From positions 62,001 to 126,000 of the forward strand of contig NZ_PVNL01000074.1 in assembly GCF_002994635.1 (NCBI RefSeq): 64,000 nt of DNA. The letters run 5' to 3'. The notes under the pieces were generated by a model, which was not told where the DNA came from, ran no database searches, and saw nothing but the letters and a program-made list of their open reading frames with translations. The translations under genes were made by a program, and so were the position numbers. This document shows, one piece after another, positions 8,958-20,500 of the stretch. Source of the stretch: Enhygromyxa salina (GTDB taxonomy: Bacteria; Myxococcota_A; Polyangia; Nannocystales; Nannocystaceae). How positions within the stretch are numbered: position 1 is the first letter of the stretch; each line of letters starts with the position of its first letter.

Positions 8958-11900
8958 GCGCGCCCCCTGCCGCGCAAGCGCGCGCGGATCTCCGCGTCGG
9001 ACAGCGTCTGCGCGGCGTCGACCAACGCCCCGGCTTCGGCTGGGGGGCTGGGCTCGTCGGACGTGGCGGTGACCGGCCCGCTCGTATTGGTCTCGCGCGC
9101 GGGCTGTGGGTCCGGGCGCTCGCGGTCGCCGGGCTCGCGGACGCCGGGCTCGTGGACGCCGGGAATGTTGGCCTCGATCCAGGCGCTCAGGGCCGTGACC
9201 GTGGCGTGCTCGACGGCGACGGTGGCGGGCATCGGGTGGCCGAGCTCGCGCTGCAGCCGGTCGCGGAGCTCGACGGTCATCAGTGAGTCCATGCCGAGCT
9301 CGAAGAACGCCTGGTCGCCGCCGATCTCGTCGTCTGGACGTCCGAGCACGCTGGCCACCGCGGCGCTGACGTGAGCCGTGAGCAGCGCGTGACGACGCAG
9401 CGCCGGGGCGGCGCGCAGGCGCTCGAGCAGGGCGCCGCCCGAGCTCGTCGAGCCGCCGGCCGCGGACGCGCCAACTAGCGCCTCGAAGTAGGGATCGCCG
9501 TGGGCCTCGAGCATCACCCGCCAGTCGACCGGGGCCACGATGATCCGCGCGGGTCCGTTGCTCGCTGCCGACGCTGACGCGAGGATCTGCGCGAAGCAGT
9601 CGCGCCCGCGCTCGGACGTGATCCCGTACATGCCGCGACGCTGCAGCCGCTCGGCGACGCCGAACCGCGCGGCCGCGCCGACGTCTGCCCAGGCTCCCCA
9701 GGCGATCGAGGTCGCCGGGCATCCGGCGCGGCGGCGGTCCTCGGCCAGGGCGTCGAGGTACGCGTTGGCGGCCACGTAGTTGGCCTGGCCGGCGCTGGCC
9801 AGCGCCGCGGCAGCCGACGAGAACAGCACGAAGAAGTCGAGCTCGCGCGCACGGGTGGCGCGGTCGAGGTGGTGGGCGCCGAGCAGCTTGGGACCGAACA
9901 CCCGCTCGAACTGCGCCGCGGTCAGGTTGGCCACCGCGCCGTCGTCGATCAGCCCGGCGGAGTGGACGACGCCACGCAGCGGCCCGAGCTCGGCGTCGAT
10001 CCAGGTGAGCAGCTGGGTGATCGCGGTCGGGTCCGACACGTCGACGGCCCGCAGCTCGACCCGGACGCCGCGCTCGCGCAGCTGGGCGACGAGGGCCTCG
10101 GCTTCGGGGTCGCCCAGCTCGCCGCTGCGTCCGACGGCGACCAGCGTGCGCGCGCCCGCGTCGGCCAGCGGCGCGAGGATCTGCGCGCCGATGCCCCGAG
10201 TCCCGCCGGTCACCAGGTAGGTCGCGGCGCTGTCGAGCGGGTTCATCTGGCGGATCTCGACCGGCGCGCGAGTGAGACGCGCGACGTGACGTCGATCGCC
10301 GCGCAGGGCCACGCGGAGCTCGGCTCGAGCTGGCGCCGTCGCGGAGACGCGCGCCCACAGCTCGGCGGCGAGCGGCGCGACGTCGACGTCGGGGATCGCG
10401 AGGTCGATCGCGACCGCTCGCAGCTCGCGATGCTCGCGCGCCGCGACCCGCAGCAGCCCGTGCACGGTCGCGGCGAGCGGGCTCGCAACCGTGCGCTCGG
10501 GCTCGCCGAGATCGATCGCGCCCGCGCTGACGGACGCGAGCAGCGGCGCGGCCGGGTGAGCGAGCAAGCCGCGGATCAGCGCGAGCGACTCCAGGCAGGG
10601 GCCGTGGGCGCTGGTGCGGAGCTGGTCGTTGTCGGGCTCGGCCAGCGCCAGCGGACGCAGATCCACGACGCCGAGCAGCGCGGGCGAGCCAGCGATCAGC
10701 CCGGCCAGGCGCGCGTCGAGGTCGTCGCTGGCGGTGACGAGCTCGACCTCGATCTCTTCGGTCCCGGCGCCCGCACGCAGAGCCTGGGCCAGCCGCGAGG
10801 CGAGGTCGTGCTCGGCCGCGATCAGCAGCCACTTGCCGGGTGCGGGCGTCGTGGGCTGTGGCGTCGGGTCGAGCGGGCGCTCGACCCAGCGCTCGGCGTA
10901 CCACCAGTCGTCGAGGCTCGGGCGCAGCTCCGCTCGCAGCGCGGCGACGCTCGCAGCCCGGAACCGCACGCCCTCGACCTGGGCGACGAGCGCCGGTTCG
11001 GCGTCGCTCGTGGTGTTGCTCGTGTAGATCGCAAAGTCGGCCCAGCGCTCGCCCGCCTCACCCTCGGCGGCGCCGCGCATCGCCGCCTCGACCCGCACGC
11101 GACTCGGCGCGGATCGGCGAAGCTGCACGCGATCGATCGAGACCGGCAAGTGGACGGCCCCGTCGGCGTGATCGCTGAAGATCGCGCCGAGCACCTGCAG
11201 GCAGCCATCGCCCAACACCGGGTGGAGCCGCCACGCGACGCCGTCATCGCCGAGCTCGGGCGCGAGCTCGAGGGTCCCGCTGCACTGCCCGTCGCGCCCG
11301 CCGAGCTCCTGGATCGGGCGAAACGCGGGGCCGTAGTCGAGCCCGAGCGCGGCCGCCTCGGCGTAGAAGCTGGTCGCCCGGGCGCGATCGCGGATCACCG
11401 ATCCCGGCGCGGGCGCGACCGCCTCGCTCGGACTGGCTGGGCCCGGACGCAGGAGAGCGCGGGCCCGCAGCGTCCACGGTCCGGTGCCCAGGCGGGAGTG
11501 AGCCGTGAGCGACCAGTCGTCACCGGCAGCCGAGGGCTCGGCGATGATCTGCAAGCTGACGACGCCCTCGTCGGGCAGGACCAGCGCGCGCACGAACTCG
11601 ACCTGCTCGAGCCGGCTGGGCGCGCCGTCGAGCAGCTGGTCGGCGGCGGCCAGGAACGCCTCGAGCAACGCGGCGCCCGGCAGCACCGACGCCCCAAACA
11701 CCCGGTGGTCGCCGAGCCAGCTGGGCGCGGCGACGCCGATCTGGGCCTCGAACACGCGGGTCCGGGTTGCGAGCTCGAGCGCGCGACCGAGCAGGGGATG
11801 GCTGGCCTGACTGGCATCGGCCTCGCGCCGCCGTCGGGTCAGGTAGTCGCGGGGCAGCTCGAGCCAGTGACGTCGGCGCTGCCACGGGTAGCAGGGCGCG

Positions 11901-14587
11901 GGGACCCGGCGTCGGTCCGCGGCCCCGGGCGCGTCGTCGTCGTAGGCGCGCCAGTCGAGGGTCTGGCCGGCCTCGTGCAGCGCGGCGCAGGCGTTGGCGA
12001 GGCCCTCGTCGTCGCCGACGCGCCCGAGCACCGACAGCCAGCGCGTCGCCGGCTTGTCGATCGTGAGCGGCCCCAGCCCAGCCAGGACCGGGCCCGGACC
12101 GAGCTCGAGGAAGCAGTCGACCCCGCGGGCGTCGAGCCAGCGCAGGCCTGCCGAGAACGCAACGGTCTCGCGTACGTGCCGACGCCAGTAGCGAGGGTCG
12201 AGGACCTCCTCGTCGATCGCCCGTCCGTGGACGCTGGACACCAGCGCGATCGAGGGTCGGCGCCGAGTCGCGCTGGCGACCACGGCCTCGAACGCGTCGA
12301 GCATCGGATCCATGAGCGGCGAGTGGAAGGCGTGCGAGACCCGGAGTCGACGGCAGCGCAGCCCCCGACCCTCGAGCTGCGCGACGACGCCGGCGAGCAC
12401 GCTGGCCTCGCCCGAGAGCGTCAAGCTGGCGGGGCCGTTGTGGCCGGCGATCGCGACCCGATCCGGGAACAGCTCGACGAGCGGCGCGACCTCCTCGACG
12501 CTGGCCGCGACGGCGTACATGGTTCCGCCGCTGGGCAGCGCCTGCATCAGTCGGCCGCGGGCCTCGACGATCCGCAGCGCGTCCTCGAGCTCGAACACAC
12601 CGGCCAGACACGCAGCCGCGAACTCCCCGAGCGAGTGGCCGAACAGGTACGCCGGGCGAACCCCCCAGTCCATGAGCGTGCGGCCGAGCGCGTACTCGAG
12701 GGTGAACAGCGTGACGTGGGCCCAGCGGGTCTCGTCGATCAGGGTTTCGCTCGGGCTGGCGTCCGGGGACTCCGGTGCGTGGGTCGGGTACAGGACCTCG
12801 AGCAGCGGGCGCTCGAGCTGTCCGTCGAGCAGCGCCGCGCAGCGCTCGACGCTGGCCCGAAACCTCGGCTCGCTGGCGAACAGCTCGCGGCCCATGTCGA
12901 CGGCCTGGGCCCCCTGCCCGGTGAACAGCAGCGCGAGCTTGGCCTCACGCGCGGGCGCCGAGCTGGCGAGGGTCGCGAGGCGCTCACACAGCTGGCTCGC
13001 CGAGCTGCCGGTCACCGCCGCGCGGACGCTCAGGTGGCTGCGCGCGACCCGGGCGGTGTGGCACAGATCCGCGACGGCGTGCTCGTCGTGTGGCGCCCGC
13101 TCGAGCGCGCTCGCCCAGCGGCGCGCGAGCTCGGCGAGGGCCGCGGGCGACTTGGCTGACAGCGGCAGGACCTGCCACGGCCGCGGACGACCCCCGCGCT
13201 CGACCGTCGCGGTCGGGGCTTCCGACACCAACACGTGCGCGTTGATGCCCGAGAGCCCGAAGCTGCTGACTCCGGCCACGCGCGGACGCTCGCCACGGGC
13301 CCACGCGCGGGCCTGGGCGACGACCTGCGGACGGCAGCTGGCCCAGTCGATCGCGGGGTTGGGGGTGTTGAAGTGGAGGCTGGCCGGGAGCCGCTCGTGG
13401 TCGAGGGCCAGCGCGATCTTGATGATCCCCGCCACGCCAGCGGCGGCCTCGAGGTGACCGATGTTGGTCTTGGCCGATCCGATCCACAGCGGCAGATCAG
13501 CGGGACGCTGCGCGCCCATGATCGCGTCGATCGCCTGAACCTCGATCGGATCGCCGAGCGGCGTGCCGGTCCCGTGGGCCTCGATGTAGTCGACGTCGGC
13601 CGCGCTCAGCTCGGCCGAGGCCAGCGCGGATACCAGCAGCCGCTCCTGGGCCGGGCCGTGGGGCACCGTCAGCCCGCCGCTGGGTCCGTCGTGGTTGACC
13701 GCCGACCCGCGCAGCAGCGCGTAGATCCGATCGCCGTCGCGCTGGGCGTCGGACAGGCGCTTGAGCACGAGCACGCCGCAGCCCTCACCCCGGCCGAACC
13801 CGTCGGCGCTCGCGTCGAAGGTCTTCGAGCGACCGTCGCGGGCCAGCGCGCCCATGTGCGACAACACCGTGCTGGTGTCCGGGTGAACCATGAGGCTCAC
13901 GCCGCCGGACAGGGCCACGCTGCACTCGCCGCGGCGCAGCGCGTGCATGGCCAGGTGGGTCGAGACCAGCGTCGACGAGCAGGCCGTGGCGACGACCATG
14001 CACGGACCCTGCAAGCCCAAGAAGTAGGACAGGCGACCGGCGGGGAAGCTGATCGCGTTGCCGGTGCCGTAGTAGGGCAGGTCCGCGGGCACGACCTCCT
14101 CGAACGGCACGCGTCCGTAGTCACCGGTGATCAGCCCGACGTAGACCCCGGTCTCGGTCTCGCGCAGGCTCGTGGGCGCGACCCCGGCGTGCTCGAGCGC
14201 CTCCCAGGCGACCTCGAGCAGCAGCCGCTGCTGGGGATCCATGGCCGCGGCCTCCCGCGGTGAGATTCGGAAGAAGTCGGCGTCGAAGCCCTCGATGTCA
14301 TGATCGAGGAAGTTGCCGCTGCGCATGTAGGTCTGCCAGAAGCTGCTGGGATCGGGGTGCTCGCGGTACAACGACGCGGCGTCCCAGCGCCGCTCGGGGA
14401 CCGGCGTCATCGCGTCGCGGCCCTCGTCGAGCATGGCCCAGTAGGCGTCGAGATCGTTGGCGCCGCCGGGGAACCGGCAGGCCATGCCGACGATCGCTAT
14501 CGGCTCGCGGTGGCGGTCGAGCCGAGCGCGCATGCGCTTGAGCGCGAACGCGGCCCGCTGAAGGGGGGTGAGTTCGTCGCCGGTCAT
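8954..14587 (-). CDS. type I PKS module: KS - AT (malonyl) - DH - KR - ACP
   Basis: 1877 residues. KS has ATACSSTLV (Cys near 203), EAHGTGT (near 337) and KTNIGH (near 375). AT has GHSLGE (near 652) and HAFH (near 754), the classic malonyl-CoA signature. DH is intact: DHRVFGASVLPG (His near 960) and GDGCLQ (Asp near 1128). KR has TGGTRGIG (near 1461), LIDDG in the LDD position (B-type, suggesting a D-hydroxyl that dehydrates to a trans alkene) and GQANYVAAN (Tyr near 1602). ACP has GMDSLMTV (Ser near 1766), followed by a Pro/Glu-rich tail and an acidic/basic end that may dock to the next protein. The start is ATG with AGGAGA upstream and a 4-bp ATGA overlap with the previous gene. This is the only fully canonical PKS module of the cluster, and its AT could also serve the two AT-deficient modules. 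Confidence 0.92.
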   Translation of the reverse strand: MTGDELTPLQRAAFALKRMRARLDRHREPIAIVGMACRFPGGANDLDAYWAMLDEGRDAMTPVPERRWDAASLYREHPDPSSFWQTYMRSGNFLDHDIEGFDADFFRISPREAAAMDPQQRLLLEVAWEALEHAGVAPTSLRETETGVYVGLITGDYGRVPFEEVVPADLPYYGTGNAISFPAGRLSYFLGLQGPCMVVATACSSTLVSTHLAMHALRRGECSVALSGGVSLMVHPDTSTVLSHMGALARDGRSKTFDASADGFGRGEGCGVLVLKRLSDAQRDGDRIYALLRGSAVNHDGPSGGLTVPHGPAQERLLVSALASAELSAADVDYIEAHGTGTPLGDPIEVQAIDAIMGAQRPADLPLWIGSAKTNIGHLEAAAGVAGIIKIALALDHERLPASLHFNTPNPAIDWASCRPQVVAQARAWARGERPRVAGVSSFGLSGINAHVLVSEAPTATVERGGRPRPWQVLPLSAKSPAALAELARRWASALERAPHDEHAVADLCHTARVARSHLSVRAAVTGSSASQLCERLATLASSAPAREAKLALLFTGQGAQAVDMGRELFASEPRFRASVERCAALLDGQLERPLLEVLYPTHAPESPDASPSETLIDETRWAHVTLFTLEYALGRTLMDWGVRPAYLFGHSLGEFAAACLAGVFELEDALRIVEARGRLMQALPSGGTMYAVAASVEEVAPLVELFPDRVAIAGHNGPASLTLSGEASVLAGVVAQLEGRGLRCRRLRVSHAFHSPLMDPMLDAFEAVVASATRRRPSIALVSSVHGRAIDEEVLDPRYWRRHVRETVAFSAGLRWLDARGVDCFLELGPGPVLAGLGPLTIDKPATRWLSVLGRVGDDEGLANACAALHEAGQTLDWRAYDDDAPGAADRRRVPAPCYPWQRRRHWLELPRDYLTRRRREADASQASHPLLGRALELATRTRVFEAQIGVAAPSWLGDHRVFGASVLPGAALLEAFLAAADQLLDGAPSRLEQVEFVRALVLPDEGVVSLQIIAEPSAAGDDWSLTAHSRLGTGPWTLRARALLRPGPASPSEAVAPAPGSVIRDRARATSFYAEAAALGLDYGPAFRPIQELGGRDGQCSGTLELAPELGDDGVAWRLHPVLGDGCLQVLGAIFSDHADGAVHLPVSIDRVQLRRSAPSRVRVEAAMRGAAEGEAGERWADFAIYTSNTTSDAEPALVAQVEGVRFRAASVAALRAELRPSLDDWWYAERWVERPLDPTPQPTTPAPGKWLLIAAEHDLASRLAQALRAGAGTEEIEVELVTASDDLDARLAGLIAGSPALLGVVDLRPLALAEPDNDQLRTSAHGPCLESLALIRGLLAHPAAPLLASVSAGAIDLGEPERTVASPLAATVHGLLRVAAREHRELRAVAIDLAIPDVDVAPLAAELWARVSATAPARAELRVALRGDRRHVARLTRAPVEIRQMNPLDSAATYLVTGGTRGIGAQILAPLADAGARTLVAVGRSGELGDPEAEALVAQLRERGVRVELRAVDVSDPTAITQLLTWIDAELGPLRGVVHSAGLIDDGAVANLTAAQFERVFGPKLLGAHHLDRATRARELDFFVLFSSAAAALASAGQANYVAANAYLDALAEDRRRAGCPATSIAWGAWADVGAAARFGVAERLQRRGMYGITSERGRDCFAQILASASAASNGPARIIVAPVDWRVMLEAHGDPYFEALVGASAAGGSTSSGGALLERLRAAPALRRHALLTAHVSAAVASVLGRPDDEIGGDQAFFELGMDSLMTVELRDRLQRELGHPMPATVAVEHATVTALSAWIEANIPGVHEPGVREPGDRERPDPQPARETNTSGPVTATSDEPSPPAEAGALVDAAQTLSDAEIRARLRGRGRA

Positions 14588-17500
14588 GGCAGCTCTCCTG
14601 CGAAGGTCTCGAACTCGGCGTCGATCAGGGCGCCGAGGGCGAGCTCATCGAGCCCGCGGATCTCCTCGGCGAGGGTGTCGTCGCGCGCGGGCTCGCGGGC
14701 TGGCGCGGGCGCGGCTGGCCTCGGCGCGCGCAGCTGGTCACGGTGGTCGAGCCGGGCGTCGAGCTCGGCGAGCAGGTGCTCGGCCAGCGACGCCACGGTC
14801 GGGAAGTCGAACAGCAAGGTCGAGCGCAAGCGCAGGCCCAGGTCGCGCCCGAGCCCGTTCTTGAGCTCGATCGCCATCAGCGAGTCGAGCCCGAGCTCGA
14901 ACAGCGGCTGGCCAGCGTCGAGGGTCTCGGGCCTGCGCAGGCCCATGAGCTTGGCGACGCGCTCGCGCAGGTGGCCGAGCAGCAGCTCGGGGCGATCTGG
15001 CGGCGAGGACTCGCGCAGCTGGGTCAGCAGTCGGCTGGTCTCGCCCGCGCGTCCCATACCAAGCAAGCCAGGCGAGCCGAGGTCGTCGAGCTCGGCGAGC
15101 TCCCGCAACAGCGGCGTCGCGCGCAGGCGACCGGTGAACCGGCGCCAGTCGATCGGCATGATCGCTGCGTGGCCCAAGCTCGCGCCGAGCACCGCCGCCA
15201 TGGCGTCGAGCGCCTGCGCGGCCGGCATCGTGCCCATGCCCAGCGCGTGCATGCGGGCGCCAGCCTCGGGCCGATCCGCGGCGCCGACGTCTGCCCAGGC
15301 GCCCCAGTCGACGACGGTCGCCGGGAGCCCGCGCGCGCGTCGGTGGGCGGCGAGGGCTGGCAAGAAGCTGTTCGCGGCGCAGTGGTTGGCCTGACCCCAC
15401 GCGCGCAGCAACGCGACGGCCGACGAGTACAGCACGAAGTGATCGAGGGGATCGCCAGCGGTGGCGCGGTGCAGGTTCCAGGCGCCCTCGACCTTGGGCG
15501 CGAGCACCTGCGCGAAGCGATCCCAGTCGAGCTTGTGCACGGTCCCGTCGGCGATGACCCCGGCCGAGTGGAAGACGCCGCGCAGCGGACCGAGCTCTGC
15601 GCGGACCGAGCTCAGGGTGTGGGTGAGCGCGGTCTCGTCGCTGACGTCGACCTCGGCGACGACGACCGTCACGCCTTCGCGGGCGAGCGCAGCCACGCTC
15701 GCGCGCGCGCTGGCGCTGGGTGGGCGGCGACCGAGCAGGGCCAAGCGCCGGGCGCCGTGGGTGACCAGCCATTGGGCTGTCGCGAGGCCGACCCCGCCGA
15801 GGCCACCGGTGATCACGTAGCCGCCGGTCGGGTCGAAGCTCGGGCCCTCGCTCGCGCGCAGCTCGGCCGGGTTCAGGCGCGGCGCCCAGCGTGCGCCCTC
15901 GCGCAGCGCGAGCTCGTCCTCGACCGGTGACGCGCGCAGCAGCTCGACGATCTCGGCCGGGCTCGCGTCGTCGTCGAGATCCAGCCGCCGACACGCGAGC
16001 TCGGGGTGCTCGCTGTCGACGACCCGGCCCAGGCCCCACAGCGGAGCGCCGGCCAGACCGTCGACGCGCGGGTGGCCCTCGCTGATCGCGACGGCGCCGC
16101 GGGTCAGGAACCACAGGGTGGGCGGGTGATCGGCGAGCGCATCGAGGGTGGCCTGGACCAGGGCGAGCGCCGAACGGGCCTGCGCCTCGCCGCGCGCACG
16201 CAGCTCGGCGCCGGTGGTGTGCGCGTCGATCTTGGATCCATCGAGGCGCCACAGGTGCACGACGTGGGTCGGCGCGGCGTCGGCGGCCGCGAGCTCGCGC
16301 CACAGCTCGGCCAGCGCGGCGCGATCGCAGACGTCGACGCGGCGCCCAGTCAGCGAGTGTGGCCCGCCGCGTAGCTCCGCTACACTCGGGGCCACACTTG
16401 GGGCCACACCCCCGTTGGATTCGACCAGCTGGACCGCGGCCTCTCCGATCTCGCGCAGGCGGGCGCTCAACGCCGCACCGAGCTGACCGCCGCCCACGAT
16501 CAACCACCGCGCCCGGGGGTCCGCGGTCGCGGCGGCGCCGTCGACCTGCGCGACGATCACCGACTGCTGGGCGAGGATCGCCAGCTCGGGTCGAGCCGGC
16601 GCCAGGCAGCTGACGCTGGCGAAGCCCTGGGCCTCGAGCAAGCGCTGCCACGCTGGCGCGGGCAACAGCGGGTAGTCGGGGCGAAGATCACGATCGCCAA
16701 ACCGCCACCATCCGGCGGTCAAGCCGAAGCTCAGGTCGACCCAGCGCAGCGCCGCGGCGCCCTCCATGATCACCAGCACGCCGCCGGGCGCGAGCAGCCG
16801 CCGCAGGTGGGCGAGGCTGCGCCGCAGATCTCGGGTCACGTGCAGGACGTTGCTGGCGACGATCACATCGAAGCGCCCGAGGCTCGCGGCGCCGAGCGGC
16901 GGCGGGTCGTCGAGATCGAGCCGCTCGGTTCGCAGCCAGCGGCGCCCAGCGAAGCGCTCGCGGGCGCGGTCGAGGAACGCCGGCGACACGTCGGTCAGGC
17001 AGTACTCGGCCGGCTCGCGGCCGATCGCGTCGTACATCGTGAAGATCGCAGCGGCGGTCTCCCCGGTGCCGGCGCCGACCTCGAGCAGGCGCAGGCCGGG
17101 GTCGGACTCGCGCGCGTCGATCAGCGCCCGGACGACGCCGGCGATGCGGCGGTTCTTGAGCTCGATCATCGGCGCCCGATACAGCCGCTCGACCGCCCGT
17201 GCGTCGGCGCCCATCAGCAGCTCGAGAGGATCGGCCTGGCCCCGCAAGATCGCGGGCAGCCGGGTCCCGCAGCGTGTCAGCGTGTCGACCTCGTGGGTCA
17301 GCGCCTGGCGGCGATCCGCGAGCTCGCTGAGCCGCGCGCGGAGCTGATCGGGCGGCTCGAACTCGGCGTGCGGACCCGACCGGGTGACCTGCCAGCGCGA
17401 GCGCCCGTTGGCGCCGACCCGGGCCAGCTCACCACGCTCGACGAGGATGTCGAGCATCCGGGTGAGCGCGCCGTCGAACGCCTCGCCGACGCCCCAGCGC

Positions 17501-20500
17501 GCGCGCAGCTGGGCGACGTCGACGGTCGCGCCGTGGTCGAGGCCGCCGAGGCTGCCGAGGCCCGCGGACACGCAGTCGCCCGCGAGCAGCTCGAGCTCGT
17601 CGAGTCCGCTCGCGTAGTCCTGAATGCGCGCGAGCAGCTCAGGCGGGACTGGCTCGGCCGCGGCGGCGGCCGTGAGCTGCGAGACGTCGATCGCTGGCGA
17701 GCAGGCCGGGCCGAGGGCGCCGAGCCGCCGCCAGTCGAGCTTGTAGATCCAGCTCGCCGCTGATCCGAGCGCGTCGCGTTGGGGGCGATGTCGCGTCAGC
17801 TCGAGCCCGTCGAGCTCGAAGCAGGGCTCGCCAGCCTCGGTGAAGCAGCGGGCCGTCGCCGAGCGGCGCCGCGCGTCCAGCTGCTCACTCCGGGCGCGAC
17901 ACCAGCTGCGCGCGGGCGTGCGTCGCCAACACCGGACCCGCGCGACCCGAGCCGGCAGCCACGGGTCTCGACCTTCAGCAAACTCGGGCTCGGCCCCGAT
18001 CACCCGCAGGCACGCGTCGACCACGATCGGGTGCGCGAGCATGGTGTGGTCACGGGCTGCGAGGTGTTCGTGCAGCACGATCGCGCCGTGCTGGTCGGGG
18101 CCCGCGGGTGCGTTTGAGCCGTGCGCCTCGAGCACGCAAAAGTCGGGGCCGAAGCTCACGCCCAGCTCGAGCGCGCGGGCCTCGAGCGCGCCTGGCTGGC
18201 CGGGGACCTGATCGGGGGTCGCGACGAGCGTGGCGGGGCGTGGCTCCGCGGGCCCGCGCGCGTGCTCGAGCGGCCGGACCCGCGCGCTGGCGTGCAGTGT
18301 CCACTCGGCGGTCGCGTCAGCCCCGTCGAGCGCCCGCGCGTGGATCTCGATCCGCCAGCCGTGCGGCCCATCCTCGGCTTCGAGCACGGTCTGCAGCGCG
18401 ACGCCGCGACCAGACGCGAGCGTGAGCGGGCGCAGAAACTCGACCTCCTCGAGCTCAATCGCGTCGCGGCCGAACAGCTCGCGGCCGGCCGCCAGCGCGA
18501 TCTCGATCCACCCGGCGCCGGGGAACACGACCTCGCCAAACACGCGGTGATCGCCGAGCCACGCGGGCGACTCGCTGCTGATCCGCGCTTCGAAGCGGCG
18601 CTTCGGCTCGCCACCCACCAGCTCGATGGCGCGGCCCAGCAGCGGGTGCTCGGGGCGCTGGCCCGCGAAGGTCTGCGCTTCAGTCTCGGGGTGCTCGCCG
18701 GGGCGCAGGTGCGGCAGCCAGGCTGGGGCGTGCTCGAACGGATACACGGGCGCCTGGACGCGTCGAGCCGGTGGGCCGAGCCGGCGGGCGTGGCCGCGGA
18801 CCCACGCGGCGGCGTCGAGCTCCAGCAGCGCGCGGGTGTCGAGGTCGCGATCGAGATCGATAGCGAGCTGGACGAGCGAGTCGCGGCCCGGGTCCGCAGC
18901 GCCGCCGACCAAGCTCAGGATCGAGGTCGCGCCCGCGGCCTCGAGTGCAGCTTGAGCTTCAGCTACACCTGGATCTCGGTCGCTGACGGGCGCGAGCGTC
19001 AGAGCTCGGCGCGCGTCGTACGAGTCGTGGATCCGAGCGCCGCGGGTGTCGACGAGGCCGCAGGTCGGCGCGACCCAGACCAGCCGATCGAGCTCGGCCT
19101 CGTACATTCGCTCGATCGGATCGCGCTCCGCCGGGGCGGCTCGTCGGTGTAGAGTCCACAGCCAGCTCAGGCGCGCGGCCACGTCGAGCTCGAGCGCGCC
19201 CGCGAGCCAGGCGGCCAGCGCCGCGCTGCTGCCGACGCCCACGATCTCGTCGAGGCAGATCAGGTTCGGGCGCAGCTCGACCAGCCGGGCCACGCGACGG
19301 ACGAACCGGATCCGCGCCGCGGGGTCGCTCGCCGTGAGCACCGTGTCCGCGCGCTCGAGCACCGCGAGCAGCCGGACCGCGGCGGGCTCGTCCGTTGTCA
19401 ACGCAGCGTCCGAACCACCGGAGGTCGCGTCGAGCTCGGCGACCAGCCATCCGCAGGTCGCGGGCTCGCGGGCCTGGTCCCGGTGCACGCTCGGGCTGCC
19501 GAGCCCGGCGACGAAGCTGTCGAGCGCCGCGATCAACTGGCGGCGATCGCCGACCACCGCCAGCCGCTCACGCAGCTGCGCGCGTCCGACCGCCGCGGTC
19601 CAGCACAGATCCGCGACCTCGTGATCGTGACCAACCGCGAGCCGGTCGCGCCACCGCTGCGCCAAGCCGACGAGGGCCGTCGGGGTCTGGGCCGAGAGCG
19701 TCAACAGCCCTGTCTGAGCCTGTTGAGCCTGAGCCTGAGCCTGAGCCCGAGCCGCGCGGCCGACGATCACGTGGCAATTCGTGCCCGCGAACCCAAACGC
19801 GCTCACGCCCCCGAGCCGCGCGCCGTCCGGTCGCTCCGGCCACGCTCGCGCGGTGGTCGAGATCGCCAGCTTGTCGCCGCGCCAGTCGATCTTCGGGTTG
19901 GGCTGGTCGAGGTTCGCGGTCGGCAGCAGCGTGCCGCGCTCGATCATCAAGGCGAGCTTGATCAGCCCGGCGATCCCGGCGGTCGCCTCGAGGTGGCCCA
20001 GGTTGGGCTTGAGCGTGCCGATCCACAGCGGTTGATCGGGGCCCCGGCCGACGCACAGCGCAGCGCTCAGGGCCTCGGCTTCAATCGGATCGCCGACGGC
20101 GGTCCCGGTGCCGTGAGCCTCGACGACATCGAGCTCGGCCCCGTCGACGCCCGCGTTGGCGCAGGCCCGGCGCAGCAGCTCGCGCTGGGCCCCGGCGTGC
20201 GGCGTCGTCAGGCTGCCGCCGTGGCCATTTTGATTGACCGCGCTGCCGCGGATGATCGCGACGATCGGATCACCGTCGCGCAGCGCGTCGGACAGGCGAC
20301 GCAGCAAGACTACGCCGACCCCTTCGCCCCGCACGACCCCGTCGGCGCGCGCGTCGAAGCTCTTGCACTTGCCATCGGGCGCGAGCATGCGCGTGCGGGC
20401 CTCGATCAGGCTCATGTCCGGGGCCAGCATCAAGCTGGTCCCGGCCGCGATCGCGGCCTCGCACTCACCGCTGCGCAGGGCCTGGCACGCGAGGTGGACG

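Noticed and set aside
4032..9374. A 1780-codon plus-strand ORF opposite the PKS gene
   Set aside because: It is exactly antisense to conserved KS, KR and ACP motifs, is low in hydrophobic residues and rich in Arg/Glu/Gly, and matches no family; it is an effect of GC-rich codon bias.
8958..10904. N-terminal extension of the PKS ORF at 3966
   Set aside because: It runs through the KR and ACP of the upstream gene in another frame, is Arg/Ala-rich and has no domain; GTG 8957 overlaps the upstream stop.
9869..13159. A 1096-codon plus-strand ORF opposite a PKS module
   Set aside because: Same reason: antisense to an intact KS-AT-DH-KR-ACP protein, with low-complexity Arg/Glu/Gly composition.
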